Both the position numbers and the translations under genes were made by a program. A stretch of 64,000 nucleotides of DNA from Paenibacillus dokdonensis (GTDB taxonomy: Bacteria > Bacillota > Bacilli > Paenibacillales > Paenibacillaceae). This document shows, one piece after another, positions 9,490 to 18,942 of this stretch; positions within the stretch are counted from its first letter, which is position 1, and the number at the start of each line of letters is the position of its first letter. Where the stretch lies: positions 2,715,939 to 2,779,938 of the forward strand of contig NZ_STGQ01000001.1 of assembly GCF_004916975.1 (NCBI RefSeq). The letters run 5' to 3'. The notes under the pieces were generated by a model. That model saw only the letters and a list, made by a program, of their open reading frames with translations, did no database searches and had not been told where the DNA came from.

Positions 9490-10881
9490 TTAAGATGCAG
9501 AGAGATGATGGTTTTGAGGTTTTTCCTTGGGCAGGTAACGACCTGAAATGGCTATAGCCAAGCATAACAAGCAGCAAATACCGAAAAGTATGCGCAGTGG
9601 TGTTCCAAAGCTTTCTTGCGCCGTTGAGTGACTTCCCATCGTGCCGACCAACAGCGTGGCAAGCCCGATACCCACAATTTGACCGAGATAACGCACAAGA
9701 GCAAGCAAACTGCCTGCCAGGCTGCTTTTTTCAGCGGGTGCCGCGCTCATGACCTCGGCATTGTTTGTCGCATGAAACAGACCTGTACCGATGCCGAAAA
9801 TGGCCAGATGCAGCCCGATACTCATGGCCGAGATGGATGGCATAAACACAACAAAAAGCATGGAAAGTGAACATAACACTGCGCCGGCATGGATAGGAAA
9901 GCTCCCACCATACTTATCCCTGAACGAGCCTGCAAAAGGGGCTACAATCCCCATCAGCAGCGGTTGAAGCATTAATAGCGCCCCTGTCCACCAAGCCGAA
10001 AACCCAAGCTCGCTTTGCAGATAAAAGGTAATGGGAATCAGCGTTGCGGTCTGGGCCAGGTTAATGATTAATGAGCTTGAATTGCCGAGCCAAACCTTCC
10101 GATGACGGAAAAGATCGCGGTCAATAATGCCGTAATCGATTTTTCTTGCCTGAAAAACCAATGCACAGAGGAGCAGTATGCCGCTCCCTCCCTCCAGCCA
10201 CACTTTGAGCGAGGTGGAACCATCTTTTACAGCTTCCGAGGCCAGCATGAGCAGACTGATTCCCGCCCCTAATAAAAATGTGCCTACATAATCAAAAGGA
10301 CTTTTGGCAGATGCCATGCCCCCGCGTGGAAACCAGCGGAAACCAAGCCAGCATGCGGCCAGTGAAATCGGCACATTTATCCAGAAGAGCCATGTCCAAT
10401 TCATGGCTTCAAGCAGCAGTCCGCCCAGCGCCGGTCCTGATAAAGTTCCAATCGAGACGACGATGGCATTGTACCCGAGTGCTCTACCCCGTTCATGATC
10501 CGGAAACACCTGTCTTACCATGGCCTGACTGTTGGCCATAATCATCGTGGCTCCAATCCCCTGGAGGCACCGTGACAGCAGCAGAACCACAAAGCTGTGA
10601 GAAACAGCGATGCACAGCGAACCGATCCCGAAGATCAGAAAGCCGTAGCTGTACACCTTGCGGCGTTCCATACGGTCGGACAGCTTCCCCATAAAAGGAA
10701 GCAATATGACCATCGTCAGCAGGTAGATGGTAGCTACCCACTGAATTTGTGCAAGCGTTACCGAAAATTGACGCGCCATCACAGGCAGTGAAACATTAAC
10801 AATGCCAACATCAAGGGTGGATATCAGCGTTCCCATGTTAACGACCTGTAAAATCCCCCATTTGTTACGCATTTCAGACAT
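9490..10881 (-). CDS. MFS drug:H+ antiporter, DHA2/EmrB-QacA type
   Basis: Fourteen-helix membrane exporter of 463 residues. Motif A appears as GKLSDRMERRKVY after helix 2, and motif C as GPALGGLLLEAMNWTWLFWINVP in helix 5, which marks an antiporter. The early sequence TLISTLDVGIVNVSLPVM carries the family's D1 motif (LDxTIVNVALP). The ATG at 10881 (MSEMRNKWG) follows AGAGGAA. The longer frame to 10929 is less likely. It probably exports hydrophobic toxic compounds. It is divergent from fadH, with a 227-bp shared promoter region. Substrate and regulator unknown. Confidence 0.87.
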   Translation of the reverse strand: MSEMRNKWGILQVVNMGTLISTLDVGIVNVSLPVMARQFSVTLAQIQWVATIYLLTMVILLPFMGKLSDRMERRKVYSYGFLIFGIGSLCIAVSHSFVVLLLSRCLQGIGATMIMANSQAMVRQVFPDHERGRALGYNAIVVSIGTLSGPALGGLLLEAMNWTWLFWINVPISLAACWLGFRWFPRGGMASAKSPFDYVGTFLLGAGISLLMLASEAVKDGSTSLKVWLEGGSGILLLCALVFQARKIDYGIIDRDLFRHRKVWLGNSSSLIINLAQTATLIPITFYLQSELGFSAWWTGALLMLQPLLMGIVAPFAGSFRDKYGGSFPIHAGAVLCSLSMLFVVFMPSISAMSIGLHLAIFGIGTGLFHATNNAEVMSAAPAEKSSLAGSLLALVRYLGQIVGIGLATLLVGTMGSHSTAQESFGTPLRILFGICCLLCLAIAISGRYLPKEKPQNHHLSAS

Positions 10882-11108
10882 AAGTTCATTCCTCTCTGCA
10901 ATCATGGTTCGAAGTATTTTGAGCATCAATCTGTTTTCTGATAAACCGCATAAATTTACGTTTGAACCTATTGTACGTTTCTCATCCCGGCTTGAAAAGA
11001 ATTCATTTCTACGATCTAAGTCACTATGCTATACAGGTGTCAGCGATTCCATTATAGTTAAATCATGTATTCTATTTATTTCCAGTCGCGAATCAGGGAG
11101 GTCTTTAT

Positions 11109-11963
11109 ATGGAGCCATTTTCGAATGATCTGCTAAAGGACAAAGTCGTATTAGTAACCGGAGGAGCCACGGGGCTCGGCCGTGCCATGGGCGAGAAGTT
11201 TGTGAAGCTTGGGGCTAAGCTGGCCATTACCGGCCGCCGGGAAGAAGTATTAAAACAAACCTCCGATGAGCTTTCTGCAAACGGTTACAGTGTCTTCTAT
11301 AAGCCATGTGATGTTCGTGATCCCGCTCAAATCAGTGCCTTGGTGGATGCTGTGGAGCAGCATTATGGTGCGATCGATATTCTGGTCAACAATGCCGCCG
11401 GCAATTTTATCAGTCCAACCGAAAGACTGTCACCACGCGCCGTGGACGCAGTTCTCAATATAGTACTGCACGGCACCTTCTATGCTACCCTTGAAGTAGG
11501 AAAACGCTGGATTGAGCAAAAACGCACAGGTACCATGCTGAATATTGTTACGACCTATGCCTCCAGCGGATCGGGTTATGTTGTGCCGTCTGCGGCTGCA
11601 AAAGCCGGAGTCCTTGCCCTCACCCGCTCACTTGCAGTTGAATGGGCTCCGCACGGCATACGTCAGGTGGCCATTGCACCAGGTCCCTTTCCAACCGAAG
11701 GTGCTTGGTCGCGGCTGTCTCCTACCCCGGAGCTTGAAGAAAAAATGCTGGACCGGATTCCCATGAAAAGGGTTGGGGACAAAGAAGAGCTTGCGAATCT
11801 CGCTGCCTTTTTGGTTTCCGACTATGCCTCATACATCAATGGTGAGGTTGTCACGATCGATGGAGGTGAATGGCTTCAAGGTGCAGGACAATTTAACGAC
11901 TTGCGTCAGGTAACCCATGAGCAGTGGGATGTCCTTGCCCAAATGACCAGGAAGGGGAAATAA
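11109..11963 (+). CDS. fadH: SDR oxidoreductase, 2,4-dienoyl-CoA reductase type
   Basis: NADPH-dependent reductase of 284 residues, probably acting on 2,4-dienoyl-CoA during breakdown of unsaturated fatty acids. It has the Rossmann motif TGGATGLGRAMG (from about residue 18), NNAAGNF, and the DECR-type sequence SPTERLSPRAVDAVLNIVL. The usual SDR tyrosine of YxxxK is absent: the position reads SAAAK, with the lysine kept. That is typical of dienoyl-CoA reductases, which use a different proton relay. The start follows GGGAGG. Its stop codon touches the aadK start, so the two are co-transcribed. The main fad regulon lies 2 kb away, but I see no FadR box here. Confidence 0.88.
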   Translation: MEPFSNDLLKDKVVLVTGGATGLGRAMGEKFVKLGAKLAITGRREEVLKQTSDELSANGYSVFYKPCDVRDPAQISALVDAVEQHYGAIDILVNNAAGNFISPTERLSPRAVDAVLNIVLHGTFYATLEVGKRWIEQKRTGTMLNIVTTYASSGSGYVVPSAAAKAGVLALTRSLAVEWAPHGIRQVAIAPGPFPTEGAWSRLSPTPELEEKMLDRIPMKRVGDKEELANLAAFLVSDYASYINGEVVTIDGGEWLQGAGQFNDLRQVTHEQWDVLAQMTRKGK

Positions 11964-12836
11964 ATGAGAACAAAGCAAGAAATGATGGAATTAATCCTAA
12001 ACGTTGCAAACAAAGACGATCGAATTCGTGCAGTTGCCATGAACGGCTCACGTACCAATCCAAATGCCCCTGTGGATCCATTTCAGGATTTTGATATTGT
12101 CTATCTTGTTTCCGAAATGGAATCTTTTCTTCATGATCCTCGATGGGTAGACGTGTTTGGAGAGCGGATAATTATGCAAACGCCGGAAAATATGAGTTTA
12201 TTTCCACCGACGCTTGGCGACCGCTTTACGTATTTAATGCTTTTTACGGACGGCAATCGGATCGATCTCATGCTGATACCTGTCGCAGAAAAAGATATAT
12301 ACTGCCAAGAGGATAAGCTCACTGTTGTTTTGCTCGACAAGGACCAATTGCTTCCGGAGGTTCTCCCGCCTAGTGATGAAGATTATTGGGTAAAACGGCC
12401 TTCGGCCGAATTCTTTGCAGATTGCTGCAATGAATTTTGGTGGGTGTCTACGTACGTTGCCAAAGGACTATGGAGAAAGGAAATCCTTTATGCCCAAGAT
12501 CACCTGCAAAAGATCATGGGACCTATGCTGCTCAAAATGCTGGAATGGCAGGTTGGCATTCAAACGGATTTTTCGGTGAGTACAGGTAAAAATGGCAAGT
12601 ACCTGCAGAAATATATGACGGAAGAAAGCTGGAACGAGCTCCTTTCTACCTATGCGGACGGAAGCTATGAAGATGTATGGAGAGCCTTAACCGCCATGAC
12701 CCGGTTGTTCCGCAAGAATGCCTTATTCGTTGCGGCGCATTTTGGATATGAATATCCTCATCAGGACGATCAGCGCGTGAGCGCGTATTTGGATCATGTG
12801 AGCAGCCTTCCATCCGACGCTAGCAACATCTTTTGA
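11964..12836 (+). CDS. aadK: AadK-type aminoglycoside 6-adenylyltransferase
   Basis: Nucleotidyltransferase of 290 residues that inactivates streptomycin by adenylylation in the cytoplasm. The active-site motif is visible as NGSRTNPNAPVDPFQDFDI (GSR plus the paired acidic residues DFD). Later conserved blocks are PENMSLFPPTLGDRF, NRIDLMLIP and CCNEFWWVSTYVAKGL, all characteristic of chromosomal AadK of Bacillus. The ATG directly follows the fadH stop, with AAGGGG inside fadH serving as the ribosome site. There is no transposon or resistance-island context, so this is probably an intrinsic gene. Actual resistance depends on expression. Confidence 0.92.
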   Translation: MRTKQEMMELILNVANKDDRIRAVAMNGSRTNPNAPVDPFQDFDIVYLVSEMESFLHDPRWVDVFGERIIMQTPENMSLFPPTLGDRFTYLMLFTDGNRIDLMLIPVAEKDIYCQEDKLTVVLLDKDQLLPEVLPPSDEDYWVKRPSAEFFADCCNEFWWVSTYVAKGLWRKEILYAQDHLQKIMGPMLLKMLEWQVGIQTDFSVSTGKNGKYLQKYMTEESWNELLSTYADGSYEDVWRALTAMTRLFRKNALFVAAHFGYEYPHQDDQRVSAYLDHVSSLPSDASNIF

Positions 12837-12900
12837 ATGATATGTTGTAATGAACAAAGCTAAATATATAATCTACTGGAGATGTTGGAGGAGAATTGAT

Positions 12901-13285
12901 TTGATCAGAGAACAAGTATTCACAGGCTCCCCATGGGAATCCCAAGTTGGTTATTGCCGTGCCATTCGTATTGGAAACAGAATTGAAGTCGCTGGAACAA
13001 CGGCTATACAAGGGCGGAGAGGTCATCGGCATTGGAAATCCCTATGAACAAACAAAATACATTCTGCAAACCATTAAAAAAGCTTTGAGTGAATTGGGAG
13101 CTGAAATGTCCGACGTAGTCAGAACACGCATGTTCGTTACGGATATCTCAAAATGGGAAGAAATTGGGAAGGCTCATGGTGAATTCTTCAAAACGATTCA
13201 ACCTGCGGCAACCATGGTGGAAGTTAAAGCTCTCATCGACCCGCTGTTAATGGTTGAGATTGAGGCAGAAGCTATCATTGATTAA
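12901..13285 (+). pseudogene. RidA-family protein, frameshifted
   Basis: RidA/YjgF-type enamine deaminase of about 127 residues, with one frameshift. The first part starts at the TTG 12901 after GGAGGAG and reads IREQVFTGSPWESQVGY..NRIEVAGTTAI. The second part continues in the +1 frame from 13010 as KGGEVIGIGNPYEQTKYI and carries the conserved VVRTRMFVTDISKWEE and PAATMVEVKALIDP. Aligned with the family pattern, a two-base loss (or one-base gain) near 13009 restores one continuous protein. Everything else is intact. Either the gene was recently inactivated or the assembly has an indel here. Confidence 0.8.
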
Positions 13286-13307
13286 TAATCTATTTCATAT
13301 TCAAGAG

Positions 13308-13349
13308 AAAGCCCCGTTTCTCGGTTCATCCATGAGAAACGGGGCTTTT
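13308..13349. terminator. Bidirectional terminator, RidA / SCP2
   Basis: Perfect 15-bp stem AAAGCCCCGTTTCTC/GAGAAACGGGGCTTT with an 11-nt loop, between convergent genes. Confidence 0.9.
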
Positions 13350-13360
13350 GCTTATTCGGA

Positions 13361-13684
13361 TTATACGTATTGCTTCAATACTTCCTGAAGCTTCAGCGCG
13401 AGTCCAATCTTGCCATCGACCTTTAGCGATCCGGTCATAAATGCCAGTGTTGTGTTCAAATCGTCTTCGAGCAGCTTGTGAAAATTCTTTTCTGACAATG
13501 TCATGGTACAATCAGCTGCCCCTGCAGCTTCCTCGGACACCACCGCTCTGGCGTTCTCAAAAGAAACCTGAAATATGCCGCTATCGCCTATGTTGAACCG
13601 ATATACCGCATGTAGTGATTCGATGGGCTCCGGTCTTGCATTCATCCGGTCCGCAAGCTGCTGGAGCTCTTCCTTGATGGTCAT
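13361..13684 (-). CDS. SCP2 sterol-binding domain protein
   Basis: Single-domain protein of 107 residues of the SCP-2 lipid-transfer family. Such proteins bind fatty acids or acyl-CoAs. Visible hallmarks are the hydrophobic core around MTLSEKNFHKLLEDDLN and AFMTGSLKVDGKIGLALKL, where the conserved G-x-L-K-x-x-G lies. The ATG at 13684 follows AAAGGAGG. It is the last gene of the leftward fatty-acid run, 26 bp after the thioesterase, and probably helps handle acyl chains. Confidence 0.88.
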   Translation of the reverse strand: MTIKEELQQLADRMNARPEPIESLHAVYRFNIGDSGIFQVSFENARAVVSEEAAGAADCTMTLSEKNFHKLLEDDLNTTLAFMTGSLKVDGKIGLALKLQEVLKQYV

Positions 13685-13710
13685 GCTGCTCCTCCTTTTT
13701 AATATTCTTC

Positions 13711-14148
13711 TCAAGCTCCAGGAATAGGTTTATCCAGCACCCGGAAGGTTCCCGTGCCAAAGGCCAGCAAATCCCCATTTTCTTTACGTGCAAAGGCCTG
13801 GGCTGTGATCAGCTTGCGGGAGCTATGGATCAGCTCCGCTGTCACCAGTACACGGCCTTCTGACGTCGGAGCCACATAGTTCATATTCAATCCCACAGTA
13901 ACGACACTGACTCCAGGACGGGCCAGCATCACGATAATCCCCATTGCTGAATCAATAACGGATGCATGCATACCTCCGTGCAAAATTCCAATAAGATTCA
14001 AATGATGAGGCTGGATCTCAAACGAAACCACAACCTGTTTTTCGTTAAGATCTACAATTTCACAGCCTATAAATTCCCAAAACGTATTTTTGGCAGCCCG
14101 TTCCAGAAGCTCCAAATCCGGAAAACTGCCGCCGGATGCGTTCTCCAT
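13711..14148 (-). CDS. PaaI-type hotdog acyl-CoA thioesterase
   Basis: Protein of 145 residues with the hotdog thioesterase signature HHLNLIGILHGGMHASVIDSA, including the HGG loop and the catalytic acidic residue. It should hydrolyse acyl-CoA to free acid and CoA, perhaps relieving trapped intermediates. The start at 14148 (MENASGGSFPD) follows AAAGGAGG; a longer frame upstream is not supported. It sits 62 bp after lcfA and 26 bp before the SCP2 gene in the beta-oxidation run. Confidence 0.87.
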   Translation of the reverse strand: MENASGGSFPDLELLERAAKNTFWEFIGCEIVDLNEKQVVVSFEIQPHHLNLIGILHGGMHASVIDSAMGIIVMLARPGVSVVTVGLNMNYVAPTSEGRVLVTAELIHSSRKLITAQAFARKENGDLLAFGTGTFRVLDKPIPGA

Positions 14149-14210
14149 CTGCCAACGACCTCCTTTGCTGTTACGCATGTTCATGCTTATACAACATTTC
14201 GACGATGATC

Positions 14211-15905
14211 TTACAAATCCACTTTGGATTGATTCACGAGCTTTTCATTTTCTTCCTCAATCAGCTTACGTCGCAGTACCTTGCCTACCAGTGTTTTCGG
14301 CAAAGAATCCCTGAACTCGTAAATTTTTGGCACTTTGTAAACAGCCAAACGCTCTTTGCACCAGCTTTTCAGATCCTTTTCTGTAACCGTAGAGCCTTTG
14401 CGAAGAACGATGTAAGCCTTTACATTTTCGCCCCGATAAGGGTCATTAATGCCTGCCACCACTGCTTCCTCTACATCTGGATGCTCGAACAGTACTTCCT
14501 CTACTTCACGCGGATAAATATTATAGCCTCCAGCTATAATCAGATCTTTGCGGCGGTCGAGAATGTAAAAGAATCCTTCATCGTCCATCTGCGCCAAATC
14601 ACCGGTGTACAGCCAACCATCACGTAGTGTGCGTTCCGTATCATCCGGACGATTCCAGTATCCCTTCATGACCTGCGGACCCTTAACGATCAGTTCGCCG
14701 ATTTCACCCAGCGGCATTTCTTCGCCTGTGTCTGAATGCACAATTTTTGCGGATGTGTCCGGAAACGGGATCCCGATTGAGCCGCTTTTCCGCTTCTCCC
14801 AGATATTGTTCGCATGTGTCACCGGAGAAGCTTCGGTCAATCCATAACCTTCTGTCAGCTTGCCTCCGCTCAATTTCTCGAATCGTTCCTGCACTTCGAC
14901 AGGCAGAGGTGCTGCCCCGCTAATACAAATCTGAATGGAGGATAGGTCAAAGCTGCTGACTTCCGGATGGTGTATGACGGCAATGTACATCGTCGGCGCA
15001 CCGGGGAATACCGTTGGTTTCTTCTTATGGATCGTCTTCAGTACTTCATTAATTTCAAAGCGCGGTATCAGAATTAACGTACCTGCAATATACATGGCCT
15101 GATTGAGGAGCACCGTTAAACCGAATACATGAAAAAATGGCAGTGCCGCCAAATACTTTTCATGTGCGATTTTGGAACGGTAGAACCATAACTGGGCTTG
15201 AATCGTATTGGATACCAGATTCATATGCGTCAGCATGACGCCCTTGGCGAAACCGGTCGTTCCGCCTGTATATTGGATCAATGCCAGATCATTCTCGGCA
15301 TCTACTGGAACCTCGAACGGAGCGTCGCTGGAGTTTTTCAAAAATGAAAGAAACGGGAGCACGTGCTGGCCATATTCCACCTGTGCCGCCATGCCGTCCT
15401 TCTTCGCCTTGATGGGGTAAAGTACATTCTTGGGAAAAGGCAAATAGTCCTTAATGGACGTCACAATCATATAGTCCATCGGATGGTGTTTCATCGCTTT
15501 CTTGACCCTCTCTACCAATGCATCCAGCGTAACAATGATTCGTGCGCCGGCATCCGTGAGCTGATGCTCGATCTCACGCGGCACGTACAGCGGATTGGTC
15601 ATCACTGCTATACCGCCGACAAGGAGTGTGCCGTAATAGGCAATCACTCCCTGCGGGCAATTCGGCAGCATGATTGCAATCCGTTCCCCCTTGCGGACGC
15701 CCAGTTGATTCAGGGCGTTCGCAAAGCGGTATACAGATTGCAATAAAGATGAATAGGTTATTTTCTTCCCCATAAAATCAAGTGCGATATGCTGGGGATA
15801 TAATGCAGCAGAATCCACCAAAAATTTAGCCAGGTTTTGCTTGGGATAATCGTAACTGTGCGGGACCTCATCAGGATATTGATCTAACCATGGATTACTC
15901 GTCAT
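14211..15905 (-). CDS. lcfA: Long-chain fatty-acid--CoA ligase
   Basis: Acyl-CoA synthetase of 564 residues that activates fatty acids with ATP and CoA, the entry step of beta-oxidation. The AMP-binding P-loop reads YTGGTTGFAKGVMLTH; later motifs are GYGLTEASPVTH, GWLYTGDLAQMDDEGFFYI and the hinge DRRKDLIIAGGYNIYPREVE. The C-terminal catalytic lysine region (TLVGKVLRRKL) is present. It closely follows the LcfA pattern. I use the ATG at 15905; an in-frame GTG at 15914 is an alternative. It lies 23 bp after fadE on the same strand. Confidence 0.95.
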   Translation of the reverse strand: MTSNPWLDQYPDEVPHSYDYPKQNLAKFLVDSAALYPQHIALDFMGKKITYSSLLQSVYRFANALNQLGVRKGERIAIMLPNCPQGVIAYYGTLLVGGIAVMTNPLYVPREIEHQLTDAGARIIVTLDALVERVKKAMKHHPMDYMIVTSIKDYLPFPKNVLYPIKAKKDGMAAQVEYGQHVLPFLSFLKNSSDAPFEVPVDAENDLALIQYTGGTTGFAKGVMLTHMNLVSNTIQAQLWFYRSKIAHEKYLAALPFFHVFGLTVLLNQAMYIAGTLILIPRFEINEVLKTIHKKKPTVFPGAPTMYIAVIHHPEVSSFDLSSIQICISGAAPLPVEVQERFEKLSGGKLTEGYGLTEASPVTHANNIWEKRKSGSIGIPFPDTSAKIVHSDTGEEMPLGEIGELIVKGPQVMKGYWNRPDDTERTLRDGWLYTGDLAQMDDEGFFYILDRRKDLIIAGGYNIYPREVEEVLFEHPDVEEAVVAGINDPYRGENVKAYIVLRKGSTVTEKDLKSWCKERLAVYKVPKIYEFRDSLPKTLVGKVLRRKLIEEENEKLVNQSKVDL

Positions 15906-15928
15906 CCAGGCCACCCCATCTCACAATA

Positions 15929-17710
15929 TTACAAAACGTAAGCTTCTGCGTCGATCACCTTCGCTGCAATTTCACGCTTGATGCCAAGCGCGTCGATCGG
16001 CGATTTGCGGACCAGCTTTTTCAGGACGGACAGCTGGGTGCGGAGGGTATCTCCGGATTCCATCGCTGCCAGCACTTCTTTAGCCCAGTTTTCAATTTTT
16101 GCGAATTCTTCATGAATGAATACCGTTGTCATTTGAATAGCAAGCTTCGATTTATCTTCGCCGGAACGGTCGATCATCTTCTGGGTACGCAGCAGGGCAC
16201 TTTCCATGGCAAATACTGAAATCATCATATCTGCCAGGTCACTTAGAATTTCCTGCTCATCCTCCAATTTTAATTGATATTTCTGAACGGCACCGGCACC
16301 GCACATGAGGAAAATTTTCTTCGACATCTTGAGCAAATGAGCTTCCTGATCCAATACGCCGTCAAAAAGTTGGTTCGGAATCGGCTCCATCAGTTCGCTT
16401 TGCAACGCCATTGCTTTTTGCATCAAAGGAAGCCCGCCCTTCATGGCTTTCTTGATCAGGGCTCCCGGAATGAGCAGACGGTTGATTTCGTTGGTACCTT
16501 CAAAGATCCGGTTGATGCGGGAATCACGATAATTACGTTCTACGCGATACTCCTGGGTGAATCCGTAACCGCCATGGATTTGCACACCTTCGTCGACGAT
16601 AAAATCCAGTACCTCGGAGCCGAAGACCTTATTGATGGAACATTCCAGCTGGTACTCGGCAATCGCTTTGGCCGACTGATAACCAACCTCCGGACTGCTG
16701 TGATCCACATCAGCAAGACCTACATCAAAAAGTCCAGCGGTACGGTAAACCATGCTCTCGAGCACAAATGCCTTTGTATTCATGTCAGCGAGCTTTTTGC
16801 CCAGCAGCGGGAAAGAAGAAATTTTGCGTCCGAATTGGGTACGTTCATTGGCATATTCGGCGGCAAGTTCAATCGTATCCTTGGATGCTCCTACGCAGCC
16901 TGCTGCCAATTTGAAGCGCCCGATGTTCAGGATGTTAAACGCGATCAGATGACCCTTGCCGACTTCCCAGAGCAGATTCTCTACAGGAACCTTTACATCT
17001 TCCAGAATCAGTTGGCAGGTTGAGGAGCCTTTAATCCCCATCTTCTTCTCTTCCGGGCCAATACTTACACCTTCCATGGTGCGCTCGACGATAAAGGTAC
17101 TGAAATCTTTGCCGTTTACTTTGGCATACACAATAAATAAGTCTGCAAAAGCGGCATTCGTGATAAACTGCTTTGTTCCGTTTAACAAGTAATACTCGCC
17201 GTCATCGGATAAAGTTGCTGTTGTTTTGGCGCCCAGCGCATCCGAACCGGAAGAAGGCTCCGTCAAGCAGTACGCAGCAATTTTTTCACCAGTGGCAAGG
17301 AGAGGCAAATACTTCTGCTTCTGTTCTTCCGTACCGAAGTATACGATGGGAAGCGTTCCGATTCCGACATGAGCCCCAATGGAGAGAGCAAATGCGGAGG
17401 CCTTCGTCAGATTTTCATTGATCAGTGTGGAGCTGACCTTATCCAGACCAAGACCGCCATAAGCTTCAGGCACATCAGCACCCAATAGTCCAAGCTCGCC
17501 GGCTTTACGCATTTTTTCCACGGTCAGTTCATAATTCAGCTTCTCAATTTCTTCATCATGAGGAACGATTTCTCCTGCAACGAAATCAGCCGTTGTTTCC
17601 GCGATCATGCGGTGTTCTTCGGTAAAATCCTCCGGCGTTACGATTTGACTGAAATCCGTATCCTCAATAATGTAACTGCCACCAACCACTTTGTTCATCG
17701 TTGTGCTCAT
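15929..17710 (-). CDS. fadE: Acyl-CoA dehydrogenase FadE
   Basis: FAD enzyme of 593 residues catalysing the first oxidation of acyl-CoA to enoyl-CoA, passing electrons to EtfAB. Signatures are AAYCLTEPSSGSDA (FAD and substrate loop), KQFITNAAFADLF, and the QIHGGYGFTQEYRVERNYRDSRI block of the C-terminal helical domain. The length is that of the Bacillus FadE type, with an extra C-terminal domain after residue 430, longer than the 380-residue short-chain enzymes. The start follows AAAGGAGAGG. It sits between fadA (22 bp) and lcfA (23 bp). Confidence 0.95.
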   Translation of the reverse strand: MSTTMNKVVGGSYIIEDTDFSQIVTPEDFTEEHRMIAETTADFVAGEIVPHDEEIEKLNYELTVEKMRKAGELGLLGADVPEAYGGLGLDKVSSTLINENLTKASAFALSIGAHVGIGTLPIVYFGTEEQKQKYLPLLATGEKIAAYCLTEPSSGSDALGAKTTATLSDDGEYYLLNGTKQFITNAAFADLFIVYAKVNGKDFSTFIVERTMEGVSIGPEEKKMGIKGSSTCQLILEDVKVPVENLLWEVGKGHLIAFNILNIGRFKLAAGCVGASKDTIELAAEYANERTQFGRKISSFPLLGKKLADMNTKAFVLESMVYRTAGLFDVGLADVDHSSPEVGYQSAKAIAEYQLECSINKVFGSEVLDFIVDEGVQIHGGYGFTQEYRVERNYRDSRINRIFEGTNEINRLLIPGALIKKAMKGGLPLMQKAMALQSELMEPIPNQLFDGVLDQEAHLLKMSKKIFLMCGAGAVQKYQLKLEDEQEILSDLADMMISVFAMESALLRTQKMIDRSGEDKSKLAIQMTTVFIHEEFAKIENWAKEVLAAMESGDTLRTQLSVLKKLVRKSPIDALGIKREIAAKVIDAEAYVL

Positions 17711-17732
17711 GTCTACCTCTCCTTTTCACATT

Positions 17733-18917
17733 TTATTCAGGATGTACTTCAAAAACACCTGCAGCGCCCATTCCGCCGCCAATACACATCGAAACAACAC
17801 CAAATCCCCCACCCTGACGGCGCAGCTCGTTAATCAGTGTTGTCGTCAGCTTCGTTCCTGTACAGCCCAGCGGGTGACCCAGAGCAATCGCCCCGCCATT
17901 CACATTGACCTTTTCTTCATCGATACCAAGCTCCCGGATGATGTGCACGCACTGGGAAGCAAATGCTTCGTTGATTTCAAAAATCTTCACATCGTCCTGT
18001 GTAATCCCCGCCATTTGCAGCGCCCTTGGAATCGCCTTAACCGGACCGACACCCATAATCTCCGGCTCCACACCACTCAGTGCGAAGGATCGGAAGGTTG
18101 CCAGCGGCTTCAGGCCGAGTTCATCCGCTTTTTCCCGGCTCATGACAACGACTGCGGCTGCTCCGTCACTGGTCTGGGAAGTATTGCCGGCCGTGACCGT
18201 ACCGTTCAGCTTAAACGCGGGTCTCAGCTTGCCGAGACCCTCCGGCGTTGTGTCCGGGCGGACGCCTTCATCCACTTGGAACGTAAAGGATTTGGTCTGC
18301 ACCTTTCCTCTGTCATCCACGCTTTTCAGTTCAGTCTGTACAGGAATAATCTCATCCTGGAATTTCCCCTCAGCAATAGCCTTTGCAGCCTTCTCATGGG
18401 AGCGGGCCGCGAATCGATCCTGCGCCTCCCTTGAAATGCCGAAACGTTCTGCAACTTCTTCCGCTGTGTGCCCCATACCGATATATACTTCAGGCATTTC
18501 GGCAACCAGCTTTGGATTCGGCGAAACTTTAAACCCTGTCATGGGTACATGGCTCATGCTCTCAACGCCGCCTGCGATGAGTACATCCGCAGACCCGAGC
18601 ATGATGCGCTCCGCAGCAAAAGCGATCGACTGCAACCCTGAAGAACAGAAACGGTTTATGGTCAATGCCGGTACGGTTACCGGAAACCCTGCATACAACG
18701 ACATGATGCGGGCAAAGTTCAGGCCTTGTTCCCCTTCCGGCATGGCGCAGCCAATAATGATGTCCTCCACATCTTCCTTTTGAAGGCCTGGCGCACGGTC
18801 AATGACCGCTTCCAGGACGGCTTTCCCGAGATCATCTGCCCGGGTCTGAGCCAAGCTGCCTTTTTTGGCTCTTCCGATCGCGGTCCGGGCCATGGATACG
18901 ATTACTGCTTCTCTCAT
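17733..18917 (-). CDS. fadA: Acetyl-CoA acyltransferase (3-ketoacyl-CoA thiolase)
   Basis: Thiolase of 394 residues performing the last, chain-shortening step of beta-oxidation. The three catalytic parts are visible: the acylated Cys in NRFCSSGLQ (about residue 90), the His in [14 protein letters not shown], and the second Cys near the C-terminus in [19 protein letters not shown] is also conserved. The start [15 protein letters not shown] follows GGGAGGG. It lies 25 bp after fadN, its partner in the multifunctional beta-oxidation complex. Confidence 0.95.
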   Translation of the reverse strand: MREAVIVSMARTAIGRAKKGSLAQTRADDLGKAVLEAVIDRAPGLQKEDVEDIIIGCAMPEGEQGLNFARIMSLYAGFPVTVPALTINRFCSSGLQSIAFAAERIMLGSADVLIAGGVESMSHVPMTGFKVSPNPKLVAEMPEVYIGMGHTAEEVAERFGISREAQDRFAARSHEKAAKAIAEGKFQDEIIPVQTELKSVDDRGKVQTKSFTFQVDEGVRPDTTPEGLGKLRPAFKLNGTVTAGNTSQTSDGAAAVVVMSREKADELGLKPLATFRSFALSGVEPEIMGVGPVKAIPRALQMAGITQDDVKIFEINEAFASQCVHIIRELGIDEEKVNVNGGAIALGHPLGCTGTKLTTTLINELRRQGGGFGVVSMCIGGGMGAAGVFEVHPE

Positions 18918-18942
18918 TTCAATTTCACCCTCCCCTGGGATG

